From Lachnospiraceae bacterium MD329 (lineage in GTDB: Bacteria; Bacillota; Clostridia; UBA1381), in the NCBI GenBank assembly GCA_010206265.1, contig VIQV01000029.1, forward strand, positions 124,001 through 188,000: 64,000 bases of DNA, read 5' to 3'. Position numbers and translations under genes: made by a program. Below, in pieces: positions 16,792 through 25,016 of the stretch; within the stretch, counting starts at the first letter, position 1, and every line of letters begins with the position of its first letter. The notes below the pieces were generated by a model. The model did not search any database. It had not been told where the DNA came from and saw only the letters and a list, made by a program, of their open reading frames with translations.

Positions 16792-19773
16792 TTAATTTCC
16801 CAGAACCGCAATTTCACTTATATGACAGTAATTCTTCTGCGGGTCTGTCGCGCCGTCGCCGCTGTAACGGATATAACGCGCCTTTATCATTTCAGGGAAC
16901 ATATACTTTTCAAACTCCTCGGTTTCACCACTGTTTTGAGTTTTCGGCAATGCAGTTTTCCAAGTTATTTCGTCTTCCGAATATTCAATGCTGAACGGAT
17001 AAATTCTTTCGTGTCCCTTCCACATTGCAATTGCAACGCCCGAAACGTCCTTGCTTTCGCCCAAATCAAGCGTCAGCGTATTTGCACCGAATGCCGACCA
17101 GCGTGTTTTTATGTCAAGGTCAACCGCGCCTGTTTCGATATTTCCGTCATTGTCGCTCGCGTCGACCGCGAAAACATCAAGCTGATTTTCGTAATACTTC
17201 TCGCCTGTACCGTTTATGGCTACAATTTCAATCTTTTCAGGTACGGGAGCAGTTTTAATTTCTGCCTTTCTTTTCTCAGCATTTTCGGCAGTCATTGTCG
17301 GGTCAAGGTCGCATATCGCGATAAGTCCGTCATTGTAATAAACCTGCTTGCCGAGCACCTCAGCGATTACGCGTAAGGGAACCATTGTGCGGTCGTTCAT
17401 AATAACGGGCGCAGTGTCCATTGTCTTTTTTTCGACTGCGCTCGATACTCCGCCTGCGGCAACAGTATAATCCGAGCTTCCGATTTTCATTGTAATGAAA
17501 TCGCCGTTGATTTTAACCTCCTGCGTATCGCCTTTCCATTCAACCTCCGCGCCGAATGCCTCGGCAATAAATCTGAGCGGTACAAGAGTACGGTCGTTTT
17601 CATCAAGGTACGGCGTAACGTCCGTACTGTCGTTGTCCACGCGTTTCGGGACGCCGTTTACAATTGCTGTCGGACAGTCAAGCGCCAATTCAACCTTCTC
17701 GCCCGAATACAATTCCTCAATGTCCCAAGCCTTGTTTGCAAGGTCGGGATTTTTCTCGCCTCCTGCCGTAATCTGCGGCACGGGAACAGTTTTCGTATCG
17801 TAGCCAAGATAGTAGCTCAAATGCGCCGGCTGATTATAACAGTCATTCTGATAGGCGACGTGCATTCTGTACTGAATGTCGTGCATAAGCGTTGGCAGCC
17901 TGTAGCTTGTCGGAGTAGTTGTCGTATAGATTCTGAGCGCGCTGCCGTCCTTTAGCGGATACATAATCTCCTCGCGCCAGTCACCGAACAGGTCAGCTGT
18001 CAGCGACGGATTCGCTTTCGTACTGTTTATCGAGGTACAGCCCGACGCGGTAAATATTGTTTCCGTTTTGCTCTTTGCTCCGTTCCATTTACTTATATAA
18101 ATGTCATTCTGAACTTCACGTCCCAAGTCGCCGTCCCACCAGCAAAGGAAATTTGCAGGCATTGTATAGTTCGTTGAAATAACGGTACCGTCGGCGGCTG
18201 TAAGCACGCCAGCCGCAGACCAGCCCTCGCAGCCCTCATAATTCGGGTCAATGTCAGCCGCGGTTCCGCGTCCGTTGTCATTACCTGTCTTTGCGCCGTA
18301 GAGAATTTCTCCCGTGCGCGCGTCACGCATTTCATAGCCGTAATCGGAACCCGAATCTTCGTGACACGAATATACTTCAAGACCCGCTCTTGACGGGTCA
18401 AGGTCTGCAACGTGCTGAGCGTCGCCGTGTCCAAGCCCTGTCGAATACATTGGCTTACCGTCATTATCAACTGCCAGTGAACCGTAAATAATCTCGTCAC
18501 AGCCGTCATAGTCAACGTCCGCCGCAGACATTGAATGATTTCCCTGTCCTATGTACTGATTATTGTAATCCATTGTGTCAAAACGCCACTTCTGAACTAT
18601 TTTACCGTCTATAAGGTCATAAGCCGCCATAACGGTTCTTCCGCCCGTATCACCGTCAGGACCCGTATAATAACCGCGGCAAAAAACCATACTCGGACGT
18701 GTGCCGTCAAGATACGCTACAGCCGCAAGATAACGCTCAGAGCGATTACCCGTTTTATCGCCCCAAGTGCTTACGTCCCATTTTCTGCCGTCCTCTGTCT
18801 TACCTGTAGTCTGAGGGTCATAAGGAACAGTGTCGATAACGCTGCCGTCCTCGCCCTTGAATACTGTAAGATACAGCGGACCCTGTAGGTTTTTTCCATC
18901 ATTTAATACAGCGTAATTTTTGTCCTTTTCACCGATTACAGTTCCGTCACCAGCAATTGTACCGTCCGCTGTACGGCAAGCCATTTCCGCCTTGCCGTCG
19001 CCGTCATAGTCGTATACCATAAATTGCGTGTCGTGCTGACCTGCGCGTATATTCGGACCCATATTTACCCGCCACATACGAGTACCATCCATTTTATACG
19101 CGTCGATTATACATTCGCCCGTAAAGCCTGCAAAAGCCGCATCTTTAGCGTTTGACGGGTCCCATTTTAGAACAATTTCATATTCCCCGTCGCCGTCAAG
19201 GTCGCCGACTGACGCGTCACCCGGTGTATATGTGTACTTTTCACCGTTTACCTCGTTGTCGTCGGGCTTTTGTATGGGAATGTCAAGGTAGTTATTGTCC
19301 CAAATTTGTGCCGATTCAGCTTTATCAAACTGTTCAACACCATCTATAACCGGAACAATTGTATATTGTACATATTGATATGTTTTTTTATGATTTATAT
19401 ACGTTATGCCTGAAATGTCTGAAAAATTTGTTGAACTTAACGGTTCGCTATTCAGTTTATTCCATAAATTACTATCAAACATATCTGATATAATATGATT
19501 ACCATATACATTATACTTCGTATCCGCGCTTTCCGTGCCGAGCCACCGCCACGAAATGTATGTATAGCCGTCCATTCTTACCGCAGCCGCGCCGCGTCCG
19601 AGCTTTTCCATAGGACGCTGTATATCGGGGCGCGCATCAATAAGAGCTTGTGTTTCGGCGGCTGATTTTGAATGGTCGCCCGTACTCAGGCTCTCGCCGA
19701 CCTCCGCCGCAAACGCGCTTGTACCGAGCAGCATTGCCGCAGCTAAAAACGCTGAAATAAATTTTTTCTTCAT
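16792..19773 (-). CDS. Secreted PL11 rhamnogalacturonan lyase with stalk and discoidin-like domains
   Basis: 993 residues from ATG 19773 (AGGAAG upstream; the ATG at 19803 would put a charged stretch before the signal peptide). Signal peptide at about 1-23. The catalytic eight-bladed propeller of PL11 (about 35-640) is recognisable from GDLDGDGEYEIVLKWDPSN and many calcium-type DxDGDG loops. Two copper-amine-oxidase-type stalk units follow (about 680-800, RTLVPLRFIAEAFGAEVEWK, then RTMVPLRVIAEVLGKQV), then a C-terminal F5/8 discoidin-like domain. It cleaves the rhamnogalacturonan I backbone outside the cell and starts the operon, which supplies intracellular trimming enzymes. Confidence 0.92.
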   Translation of the reverse strand: MKKKFISAFLAAAMLLGTSAFAAEVGESLSTGDHSKSAAETQALIDARPDIQRPMEKLGRGAAAVRMDGYTYISWRWLGTESADTKYNVYGNHIISDMFDSNLWNKLNSEPLSSTNFSDISGITYINHKKTYQYVQYTIVPVIDGVEQFDKAESAQIWDNNYLDIPIQKPDDNEVNGEKYTYTPGDASVGDLDGDGEYEIVLKWDPSNAKDAAFAGFTGECIIDAYKMDGTRMWRVNMGPNIRAGQHDTQFMVYDYDGDGKAEMACRTADGTIAGDGTVIGEKDKNYAVLNDGKNLQGPLYLTVFKGEDGSVIDTVPYDPQTTGKTEDGRKWDVSTWGDKTGNRSERYLAAVAYLDGTRPSMVFCRGYYTGPDGDTGGRTVMAAYDLIDGKIVQKWRFDTMDYNNQYIGQGNHSMSAADVDYDGCDEIIYGSLAVDNDGKPMYSTGLGHGDAQHVADLDPSRAGLEVYSCHEDSGSDYGYEMRDARTGEILYGAKTGNDNGRGTAADIDPNYEGCEGWSAAGVLTAADGTVISTNYTMPANFLCWWDGDLGREVQNDIYISKWNGAKSKTETIFTASGCTSINSTKANPSLTADLFGDWREEIMYPLKDGSALRIYTTTTPTSYRLPTLMHDIQYRMHVAYQNDCYNQPAHLSYYLGYDTKTVPVPQITAGGEKNPDLANKAWDIEELYSGEKVELALDCPTAIVNGVPKRVDNDSTDVTPYLDENDRTLVPLRFIAEAFGAEVEWKGDTQEVKINGDFITMKIGSSDYTVAAGGVSSAVEKKTMDTAPVIMNDRTMVPLRVIAEVLGKQVYYNDGLIAICDLDPTMTAENAEKRKAEIKTAPVPEKIEIVAINGTGEKYYENQLDVFAVDASDNDGNIETGAVDLDIKTRWSAFGANTLTLDLGESKDVSGVAIAMWKGHERIYPFSIEYSEDEITWKTALPKTQNSGETEEFEKYMFPEMIKARYIRYSGDGATDPQKNYCHISEIAVLGN

Positions 19774-19836
19774 ATATTTTTCTTCCTTTCTGTCTGTATT
19801 CATTCAGCAATATTTTATCATACTTACCGTAAAAAG

Positions 19837-19844
19837 TGACGTCA
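19837..19844. promoter_or_regulatory. Palindrome TGACGTCA upstream of the PL11 operon
   Basis: A perfect eight-base palindrome in the divergent promoter region between the pectin operon (minus) and the ArsR gene (plus), about 65 bases upstream of the PL11 start. It could be a regulator site; no strong minus-strand promoter is evident next to it. Confidence 0.3.
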
Positions 19845-19896
19845 TTTAAAAATAATTTCTGATTTTTATAATTTTTCAACTGTTTTTTATGTGAAT

Positions 19897-19925
19897 TTGA
19901 CAAATCGCTTTAAAAATAGTATAAT
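19897..19925 (+). promoter_or_regulatory. Promoter and possible operator of the ArsR gene
   Basis: TTGACA (19897-19902), 17-base spacer, TATAAT (19920-19925). Directly after the -10 lies the direct repeat ATATGAAC ATATGAAT (19930-19945), a plausible site for self-repression by the ArsR-type product. Confidence 0.7.
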
Positions 19926-19959
19926 TGAATATATGAACATATGAATGGAGTGAAATAAA

Positions 19960-20307
19960 ATGGATAAGTGCAGCTCGTGTCAGTATAATCCGCAGATTGT
20001 TGACAGGCTCAAAAATCATCTTCCCGACGAGGAAACAACAAACAGTCTTGCAGAAATGTTTAAGGTGTTTGGCGACAACACGCGCATACGGATTTTATGG
20101 ACGCTTTTTGATAAGGAATTATGCGTATACGATATTGCCGATACTCTCGGAATGAGTCAGTCTGCTATAAGCCATCAGTTAAAGACTCTGAAACAGGCGC
20201 GCCTCATCAAATCACGCCGTGACGGCAAGAACGCTTTTTACTCCATTGACGACGACCACGTTAAAAAAATTATTGAACAAATGCTTATCCACGTCGAGGA
20301 GAATTAG
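19960..20307 (+). CDS. ArsR/SmtB-family metal-responsive repressor
   Basis: 115 residues with a winged helix-turn-helix (about 30-95, including ELCVYDIADTLGMSQSAIS). Two metal-site signatures are visible. The alpha-5 site is complete: Asp98-x-His100-x10-His111-x2-Glu114, as in SmtB/CzrA zinc sensors. An N-terminal CSSC (Cys4, Cys7) plus Cys55 in the recognition helix resembles the alpha-3N site of CadC. No efflux pump or metallothionein gene is adjacent, so its target is itself or lies elsewhere. GGAGTG precedes the ATG. A short AT-rich inverted repeat follows its stop. Confidence 0.9.
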   Translation: MDKCSSCQYNPQIVDRLKNHLPDEETTNSLAEMFKVFGDNTRIRILWTLFDKELCVYDIADTLGMSQSAISHQLKTLKQARLIKSRRDGKNAFYSIDDDHVKKIIEQMLIHVEEN

Positions 20308-20309
20308 AA

Positions 20310-20333
20310 AATTTACTAAAAAAATTAGTAAAA
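20310..20333. terminator. AT-rich inverted repeat after arsR-type gene
   Basis: TTTACTAA/TTAGTAAA with a five-base A loop, four bases after the ArsR stop and just upstream of the rpsU promoter. It may be a weak terminator or an operator; it has no GC-rich stem. Confidence 0.35.
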
Positions 20334-20337
20334 TAGC

Positions 20338-20367
20338 TTGACATATATATGTAAAATAAGGTATAAT
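20338..20367 (+). promoter_or_regulatory. Promoter of rpsU-yqeY
   Basis: TTGACA (20338-20343), 18-base spacer, TATAAT (20362-20367). A leader of about 75 bases follows before rpsU. Confidence 0.75.
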
Positions 20368-20450
20368 AGTATAAGTTGTATAGAATATATACAGCGTATG
20401 TCCATCAAGTTCATTTTTGAGAATTGACTTGCCGGAGGGAGGGATACAAT

Positions 20451-20624
20451 ATGTCTGAAGTAAGAGTAAAAGATAACGAATCATTAGACAGCGCACTTCG
20501 CAGATTTAAACGTCAATGCGCAAAGTCGGGCGTAATGTCTGAAATCAGAAAGCGCGAGCACTACGAAAAGCCGAGTGTTAAACGTAAAAAGAAGTCTGAA
20601 GCAGCAAGAAAAAGAAAGTTCTAA
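20451..20624 (+). CDS. rpsU: Ribosomal protein bS21
   Basis: 57 residues: [20 protein letters not shown] followed by a strongly basic tail ([14 protein letters not shown]), the standard bS21 form in Firmicutes. It is part of the small ribosomal subunit near the mRNA exit. The start at 20451 follows GGAGGGAGG; the earlier in-frame start at 20424 has no ribosome site. The yqeY gene follows after 27 bases, a widely conserved pair. Confidence 0.96.
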   Translation: MSEVRVKDNESLDSALRRFKRQCAKSGVMSEIRKREHYEKPSVKRKKKSEAARKRKF

Positions 20625-20651
20625 TTTTTGAACGTAAGGAGATGACTTTTG

Positions 20652-21095
20652 ATGTCTTTAAAGGATAGATTGGCAGAGGATTTAAAGTCGTCAATGAAAA
20701 ATAAAGATACTGTCCGTAAGAATACTGTACAGCTCGTGAGAACGGCAATTTTACAGGTCGAAAAGGACAATAAGGTAACTCTTGAAGATGAGGATATTTT
20801 AGAAGTCATTGCGAAACAGCTTAAACAGCGCAAAGACTCACTCCCTGAATATGAAAAGAGTGGCAGAGAGGATTTAATCTCTCAGTTAAAACAGGAAATG
20901 GAAGTTTTGATGGAATACCTTCCTGAACAGCTTACTGAGGACGAGCTTCGTCCTATAGTTGAAGAGGCTGTTCAGGCTGTCGGTGCGTCAGGTATGAAGG
21001 ATATGGGCAAGGTTATGGAATATGTTATGCCCAAAGTTAAAGGCAGAGCCGACGGAAAGGCTGTAAGCGCTATAGCTAAAAGCCTGTTTAATTAA
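20652..21095 (+). CDS. yqeY: GatB/YqeY domain protein
   Basis: 147 residues, complete. It matches the YqeY family (LKDRLAEDLKSSMKNKD, then LPEQLTEDELRPIVEEA and GRADGKAVS near the end), which resembles the tail domain of the GatB amidotransferase subunit and probably contacts tRNA. Exact cellular role is not established. ATG 20652 is used because AAGGAG lies ten bases before it. Co-transcribed with rpsU. Confidence 0.93.
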   Translation: MSLKDRLAEDLKSSMKNKDTVRKNTVQLVRTAILQVEKDNKVTLEDEDILEVIAKQLKQRKDSLPEYEKSGREDLISQLKQEMEVLMEYLPEQLTEDELRPIVEEAVQAVGASGMKDMGKVMEYVMPKVKGRADGKAVSAIAKSLFN

Positions 21096-21122
21096 AAAGA
21101 ATATTGTAAAAACGTACAGAGG

Positions 21123-21149
21123 TTCAATGGCTAACCAATAGCCATTGAA
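21123..21149 (+). terminator. Hairpin between yqeY and tRNA-Thr
   Basis: Perfect 11-base inverted repeat TTCAATGGCTA / TAGCCATTGAA with loop ACCAA. The T-run comes only 10 bases later (ATTTTTG), so it may be a terminator or a processing hairpin before the tRNA. Confidence 0.6.
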
Positions 21150-21165
21150 TAGTCTGTGCATTTTT

Positions 21166-21241
21166 GCTGGTATAGCTCAGTTGGTAGAGCAGCTCATTCG
21201 TAATGAGCAGGCCGCGGGTTCGAGTCCCATTACCAGCTCCA
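21166..21241 (+). tRNA. tRNA-Thr (anticodon CGT)
   Basis: A complete 76-base cloverleaf. The acceptor arm GCTGGTA pairs with TACCAGC. The anticodon stem GCTCA/TGAGC encloses loop TTCGTAA with anticodon CGT, and the T loop is GGTTCGAGTCCC-like. CCA is encoded at 21239-21241. A terminator follows at once. Confidence 0.96.
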
Positions 21242-21244
21242 CGT

Positions 21245-21275
21245 CACGGCAAGCCTTTTGGCTTGTCGTGTTTTT
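21245..21275 (+). terminator. Terminator of tRNA-Thr
   Basis: CACGGCAAGCC / GGCTTGTCGTG hairpin with TTTT loop and TTTTT tail, starting three bases after the tRNA CCA. The 170 bases beyond it hold no gene that I can support. Confidence 0.85.
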
Positions 21276-21443
21276 ATGCAATAAAAACACGCCTGCGCTT
21301 TGTCTGCTGCCGCTCCTCTTTCGCAAAAAGGCACGTTTGCTGCGGCTGTGTCTTTGTGAACGCAGACACAACGCCTCTGCAGAACTACCACCTTTTTGCG
21401 ATAATGCTTAGGCTGACAGCAAAATCGTTACAGCACTCCAACA

Positions 21444-21471
21444 AAAACCGCTTGGAAATCCAAGCGGTTTT
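21444..21471. terminator. Terminator at the 3' end of the particle operon
   Basis: AAAACCGCTTGG / CCAAGCGGTTTT with a four-base loop, directly beyond the stop of the endolysin gene on the minus strand, where it is followed by a T-run. Confidence 0.85.
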
Positions 21472-21474
21472 CTT

Positions 21475-22272
21475 TTACTCCAGTGACATTGCGAGCCTGT
21501 AAATAACAACACAAGTCCATAACTTTGTATCATCAAGGTTAAGTCCGTCCCCTGTACCGACAATTATACCATTATCTACGCACCACTTCACCGCAGTACG
21601 TGCCCATTCAGGCATATTATTATCAATATAATTATAAATCATTGGATTTTGCAGCTTATAAACCTCATTCTGCAAAACGTCTACACGCGCTGTCTGGTCA
21701 GCTATCAGCTTTTTAAGTTCTTCATATTGAGCCATAGTCAATTCCTCCTCAAAATCCTCACCGAGTATTGCATCGCCAATCGCTTGAGCAACTCCCTGTG
21801 CGGTTACTTTTTTATACAAATCCACATCTGAACGCGTATCGACAAAACACACCTCTACAAGCATTGCTCGCGCGTTTGTACGTCGTATAACATACAAATT
21901 CGAACCGTTTTTTATACCTCGGTTTATAAATCCCAACTTCTCCATATTCTCGCAGACAAGTTCTGCCTGACGGAATCTTTCACCGTTATAAGTATACACC
22001 TCCGTACCTCTGCCGCCGCCTGAATTAAAGTGAATTGACACAAACAAATCAAGCGGCTGTCTGTTCGCCATATCGACTATTTCACGCAGATTCTCCTGAG
22101 TACTTGACGCGCGGTCATTCGTACAGTCTATAACTGTAACGCCTCTTTCCCTGAGATAATACATAAGGCTGTACCCAACCGCTCGCGTTTCGCTGCTTTC
22201 ACTTATATAACCGACCGCTCCGCTGCCGGGCTGACCGCTTATCGTATGTCCGCAGTTTATTCCGACTATCAT
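21475..22272 (-). CDS. N-acetylmuramoyl-L-alanine amidase (endolysin)
   Basis: 265 residues. An Amidase_3 catalytic domain (about 1-175) carries the zinc ligands of CGH (residue 9), a Glu near SESSETRA, SIHFNS and the catalytic Glu of LVEVCFVD. The C-terminal part (about 180-265) has a helical linker and a small domain with MPEWARTAVKWCVDNG, common in clostridial phage endolysins and probably for wall binding. It would cut peptidoglycan to release particles. Last gene of the particle cluster, directly after the holin gene, with no secretion signal of its own. Confidence 0.9.
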   Translation of the reverse strand: MIVGINCGHTISGQPGSGAVGYISESSETRAVGYSLMYYLRERGVTVIDCTNDRASSTQENLREIVDMANRQPLDLFVSIHFNSGGGRGTEVYTYNGERFRQAELVCENMEKLGFINRGIKNGSNLYVIRRTNARAMLVEVCFVDTRSDVDLYKKVTAQGVAQAIGDAILGEDFEEELTMAQYEELKKLIADQTARVDVLQNEVYKLQNPMIYNYIDNNMPEWARTAVKWCVDNGIIVGTGDGLNLDDTKLWTCVVIYRLAMSLE

Positions 22273-22317
22273 ACTCTCACCTCACATAATAATTGTAAGT
22301 CTGTTTATTATATATAT

Positions 22318-22719
22318 TCACTGCTGTTTGTCCCTATCACGAATTTGCAGTAAAATATTTTTCATCCCGTCCGGCATATCGGGCAGTATTTCCGCGGCAT
22401 TTTCAAGTATGGAAATACTCTCGTTTGCTATGTAAAACATAATAACCATTTCACGTATTGCAGTACCGCCCGTAAGCACCTGTATAACATTTGCAAGCGC
22501 CACAACCGTAAGCACCGTAATTTTTTTAAGTATACCCTTAAACCCGATTTCACTCGACATCTGTTTTGTGTACACCGCTTTTATGACACCCGTAATATAG
22601 TCCATTACCATCAATATGACAAGCGTATATAAAACCGTATCCCACTTACCGAAAACACCTGCCAGTATTCCGCCTGCTATACCGAAAAATACACTTATTG
22701 AATTAAAAATCTTATCCAC
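22318..22719 (-). CDS. Phage holin family protein
   Basis: 133 residues with three or four membrane helices (about 10-28, 32-55 with VMDYITGVIKAV, 72-92). The segment MDYITGVIKAVYTK...GFKGILKKI is the signature of the phage holin 4 / phi-Cp-type family. Holins make pores that let the endolysin reach the wall. It lies between the tail tip gene and the endolysin gene, the usual place. Confidence 0.9.
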   Translation of the reverse strand: MDKIFNSISVFFGIAGGILAGVFGKWDTVLYTLVILMVMDYITGVIKAVYTKQMSSEIGFKGILKKITVLTVVALANVIQVLTGGTAIREMVIMFYIANESISILENAAEILPDMPDGMKNILLQIRDRDKQQ

Positions 22720-22733
22720 CTCTGTCCCCTCCT

Positions 22734-24149
22734 TTACTCCGTTAAAATTTTCTTACCGTTTATACATAAATATCCCGCCTCATTTTTCGTAATCGTGTTT
22801 GTACCGATAATAATTTTCTCGGCGGTCAAATCTCCTTTAAAATCCATTTTTCCGTCCGTACCCGTATCTATCGCAATATTGCCTGCATTGTCGCGTATTT
22901 TACATATAAATTTACCGTTCATATTGCCAATCTGAACCTTTGTAATACTGCCGTTTGAGATTTTCAGCAGGTCTGACAGAATCGATAAATCACCCGAATC
23001 CGACGTAAGGCGCACACCGCTGTTTGAAATCACCCCTGCAACTGCCTGCGCCTTAACCTTACCTGTTTCCGTAGAAATTTTGCTGTAACGCCGCGTAAGC
23101 GTTCCCATCTGTTCCAGATAAAAGAATAAATCACGCTTCACTCTGCCGATTGAAATAACAGTTCCGTCATTCTGATACGGATAATATTCAAGCTTAATAA
23201 CACGCTCTCTAATTTCGTTTCCGCTGTCTATCACTACAACCTCGTCGCCCAATTCAAGATGTTCGCTGCTGCCGCTTTCCTCCAGCTTTGAAATATCGGC
23301 AAACGTGCCTGTAATATTAATACTCGGCACATCGATTCTTTCTTCGTTCGCGCTGTCGAATTCCCATAGCGCGCGGCGTTTTATCTTGTCAGGCTCCATA
23401 TAATCGCTGTAATCGCGGTAACCCTCGCGCACACCGTAAACACCTGCGTTTGCGCTCTGAATATACTGCACTCCACCGTTCACACTGCCAATATGCGCGT
23501 CGTCCTTACCGTACGGATACAAACGTGTAACCATATCCGTTATATCACGTTCAACCGATATATTATGCATATTCTTTGTAAGGTCAAGACGCATATTATT
23601 GTTATGTCCTATTTTTTCAACAAGCGCAATACTGTAGTTATCCGAATAAATCTCACCCTTACCGCAGCTCTCAATAACTGCGCGTACCACGTCAAACGGA
23701 TTTGTCTTATCGGTTGAAAAAAAGTCAATCAGAAATCCGTCGTAATCAACCCGTTTCATTCCAAGTTCAGACAGTTTACTGTCGGAAATAAGAGTAAACT
23801 TGCTCCCTGAAAAAACCTTTGCTAAGATATTTGACGGACTTACTCCCATCATATCAGGAACATTCTGCAAGTGAATATTCGGAGCGTCGGCATTATAGAC
23901 ATGATGACATTCCGCCTCCAATACCGCCTCACCGCCCTTACTCCTTGCGACGCGTATTATTCTGTACGCCTGACCCTCACAGACCACAATTTTATTTTCT
24001 TCAATCATTTCCGATTTATCATTAATAGGATTTGTAAATTCCAGCATACGCGTACCGTTGATTTCGTGTGTGACGCGTACATTGTACGCGTCACCAAGCG
24101 TTATACCTTTTGTAAAATCCTCGGCATTGTATGGTAAAAGCTTTAACAT
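22734..24149 (-). CDS. Tail-associated (tail tip) structural protein
   Basis: 471 residues. The N-terminal part (about 1-330) matches the prophage tail / minor structural protein family found in siphophage baseplates (Tal-like). The C-terminal part (about 380-471) has the short repeat style NMNGKFICKIRDNAGNIAIDTGT, as in tail-tip extensions. It is short for a Tal protein that carries peptidase or receptor domains. No separate tail fibre gene follows, so this may be the only protein that could contact a host cell. Confidence 0.78.
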   Translation of the reverse strand: MLKLLPYNAEDFTKGITLGDAYNVRVTHEINGTRMLEFTNPINDKSEMIEENKIVVCEGQAYRIIRVARSKGGEAVLEAECHHVYNADAPNIHLQNVPDMMGVSPSNILAKVFSGSKFTLISDSKLSELGMKRVDYDGFLIDFFSTDKTNPFDVVRAVIESCGKGEIYSDNYSIALVEKIGHNNNMRLDLTKNMHNISVERDITDMVTRLYPYGKDDAHIGSVNGGVQYIQSANAGVYGVREGYRDYSDYMEPDKIKRRALWEFDSANEERIDVPSINITGTFADISKLEESGSSEHLELGDEVVVIDSGNEIRERVIKLEYYPYQNDGTVISIGRVKRDLFFYLEQMGTLTRRYSKISTETGKVKAQAVAGVISNSGVRLTSDSGDLSILSDLLKISNGSITKVQIGNMNGKFICKIRDNAGNIAIDTGTDGKMDFKGDLTAEKIIIGTNTITKNEAGYLCINGKKILTE

Positions 24150-24161
24150 TCTTCTTCCTCC

Positions 24162-25001
24162 TTATTCGGCGCCCCAGTTTATTGAATTAAAATCCACCCC
24201 GTATGTAAATTCGGGAGAATATTTTACTTCTATGTTAATTGCAGATGTGTTTGAATTTTCAATATGAATTACATTTACACCTGCCGCCAATTCAAAAAAT
24301 TCACCGCTTACCGATATATCCCCGTCAACATCTGTCACACTCTGATTTTCACAATCCACCGTCACTCTGCCAAACGCGTCAAACGACAGCTTTTTATCCC
24401 CTGCCGTTATTATAATTTCATCAGCGCTGCCGCTCATTTCAAGAACCGGTCTTACGGGTCTTTCACCAAAATTAAGAATTTCTATATCTCCGCTGCCATA
24501 TACAGTGCCCTTAAGATATGCGTCAATACCAATCGGAATATTTGTATCAAGAGGTACCGCAAAATCAAGCGTCGGACCTTCACTTGAAAATGCACAGGTG
24601 CTGAACGGTTTAACTCGGAATGCAACGTCCAGTACTGCGCACTTACCCGCGTGTTCGGGAAGATATACAATTTCGTCAAGAATACGTCCCTCCCATACCG
24701 TGTACGGCATATCGTCAAATACCAGTTCGCCTCTGCCCATCAGCCACATTGACAATGCCGACAGTTTATTCTGCATTTCAATAAGACTGTCCGCCTGTAT
24801 GCTGATTGACACGCTTATAACGCGTTCATAAAAAAATTCACGTCCCATAGGATTCGACCTTGAAAAATCATACACGCCGTCGCGGCACGGAATATCGACT
24901 GTAAAACTTTTTGTTTCGGGACGTATGGGACGCGACTTTGTTTTTACCGTAACACCGAATTCAGATGAATGTCTGCCATTAAAACTAAAACCGTTTCTCA
25001 T
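24162..25001 (-). CDS. Distal tail protein (Dit, Sipho_tail family)
   Basis: 279 residues beginning MRNGFSFNGRHSSEFGVTVK, the usual start of distal tail proteins in Gram-positive siphophages, which form a hexameric ring joining tail tube and tip. A galectin-like C-terminal half is plausible. Gene order tape measure, Dit, Tal is standard for siphovirus tails. Tight spacing to both neighbours (15 and 12 bases). Confidence 0.85.
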   Translation of the reverse strand: MRNGFSFNGRHSSEFGVTVKTKSRPIRPETKSFTVDIPCRDGVYDFSRSNPMGREFFYERVISVSISIQADSLIEMQNKLSALSMWLMGRGELVFDDMPYTVWEGRILDEIVYLPEHAGKCAVLDVAFRVKPFSTCAFSSEGPTLDFAVPLDTNIPIGIDAYLKGTVYGSGDIEILNFGERPVRPVLEMSGSADEIIITAGDKKLSFDAFGRVTVDCENQSVTDVDGDISVSGEFFELAAGVNVIHIENSNTSAINIEVKYSPEFTYGVDFNSINWGAE

Positions 25002-25016
25002 TTGTAATTCCCTCCA

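Noticed and set aside
11465-19349. Many plus-strand frames across the pectin operon
   Set aside because: They are shadows of the four minus-strand enzyme genes, have no ribosome sites and no recognisable domains.
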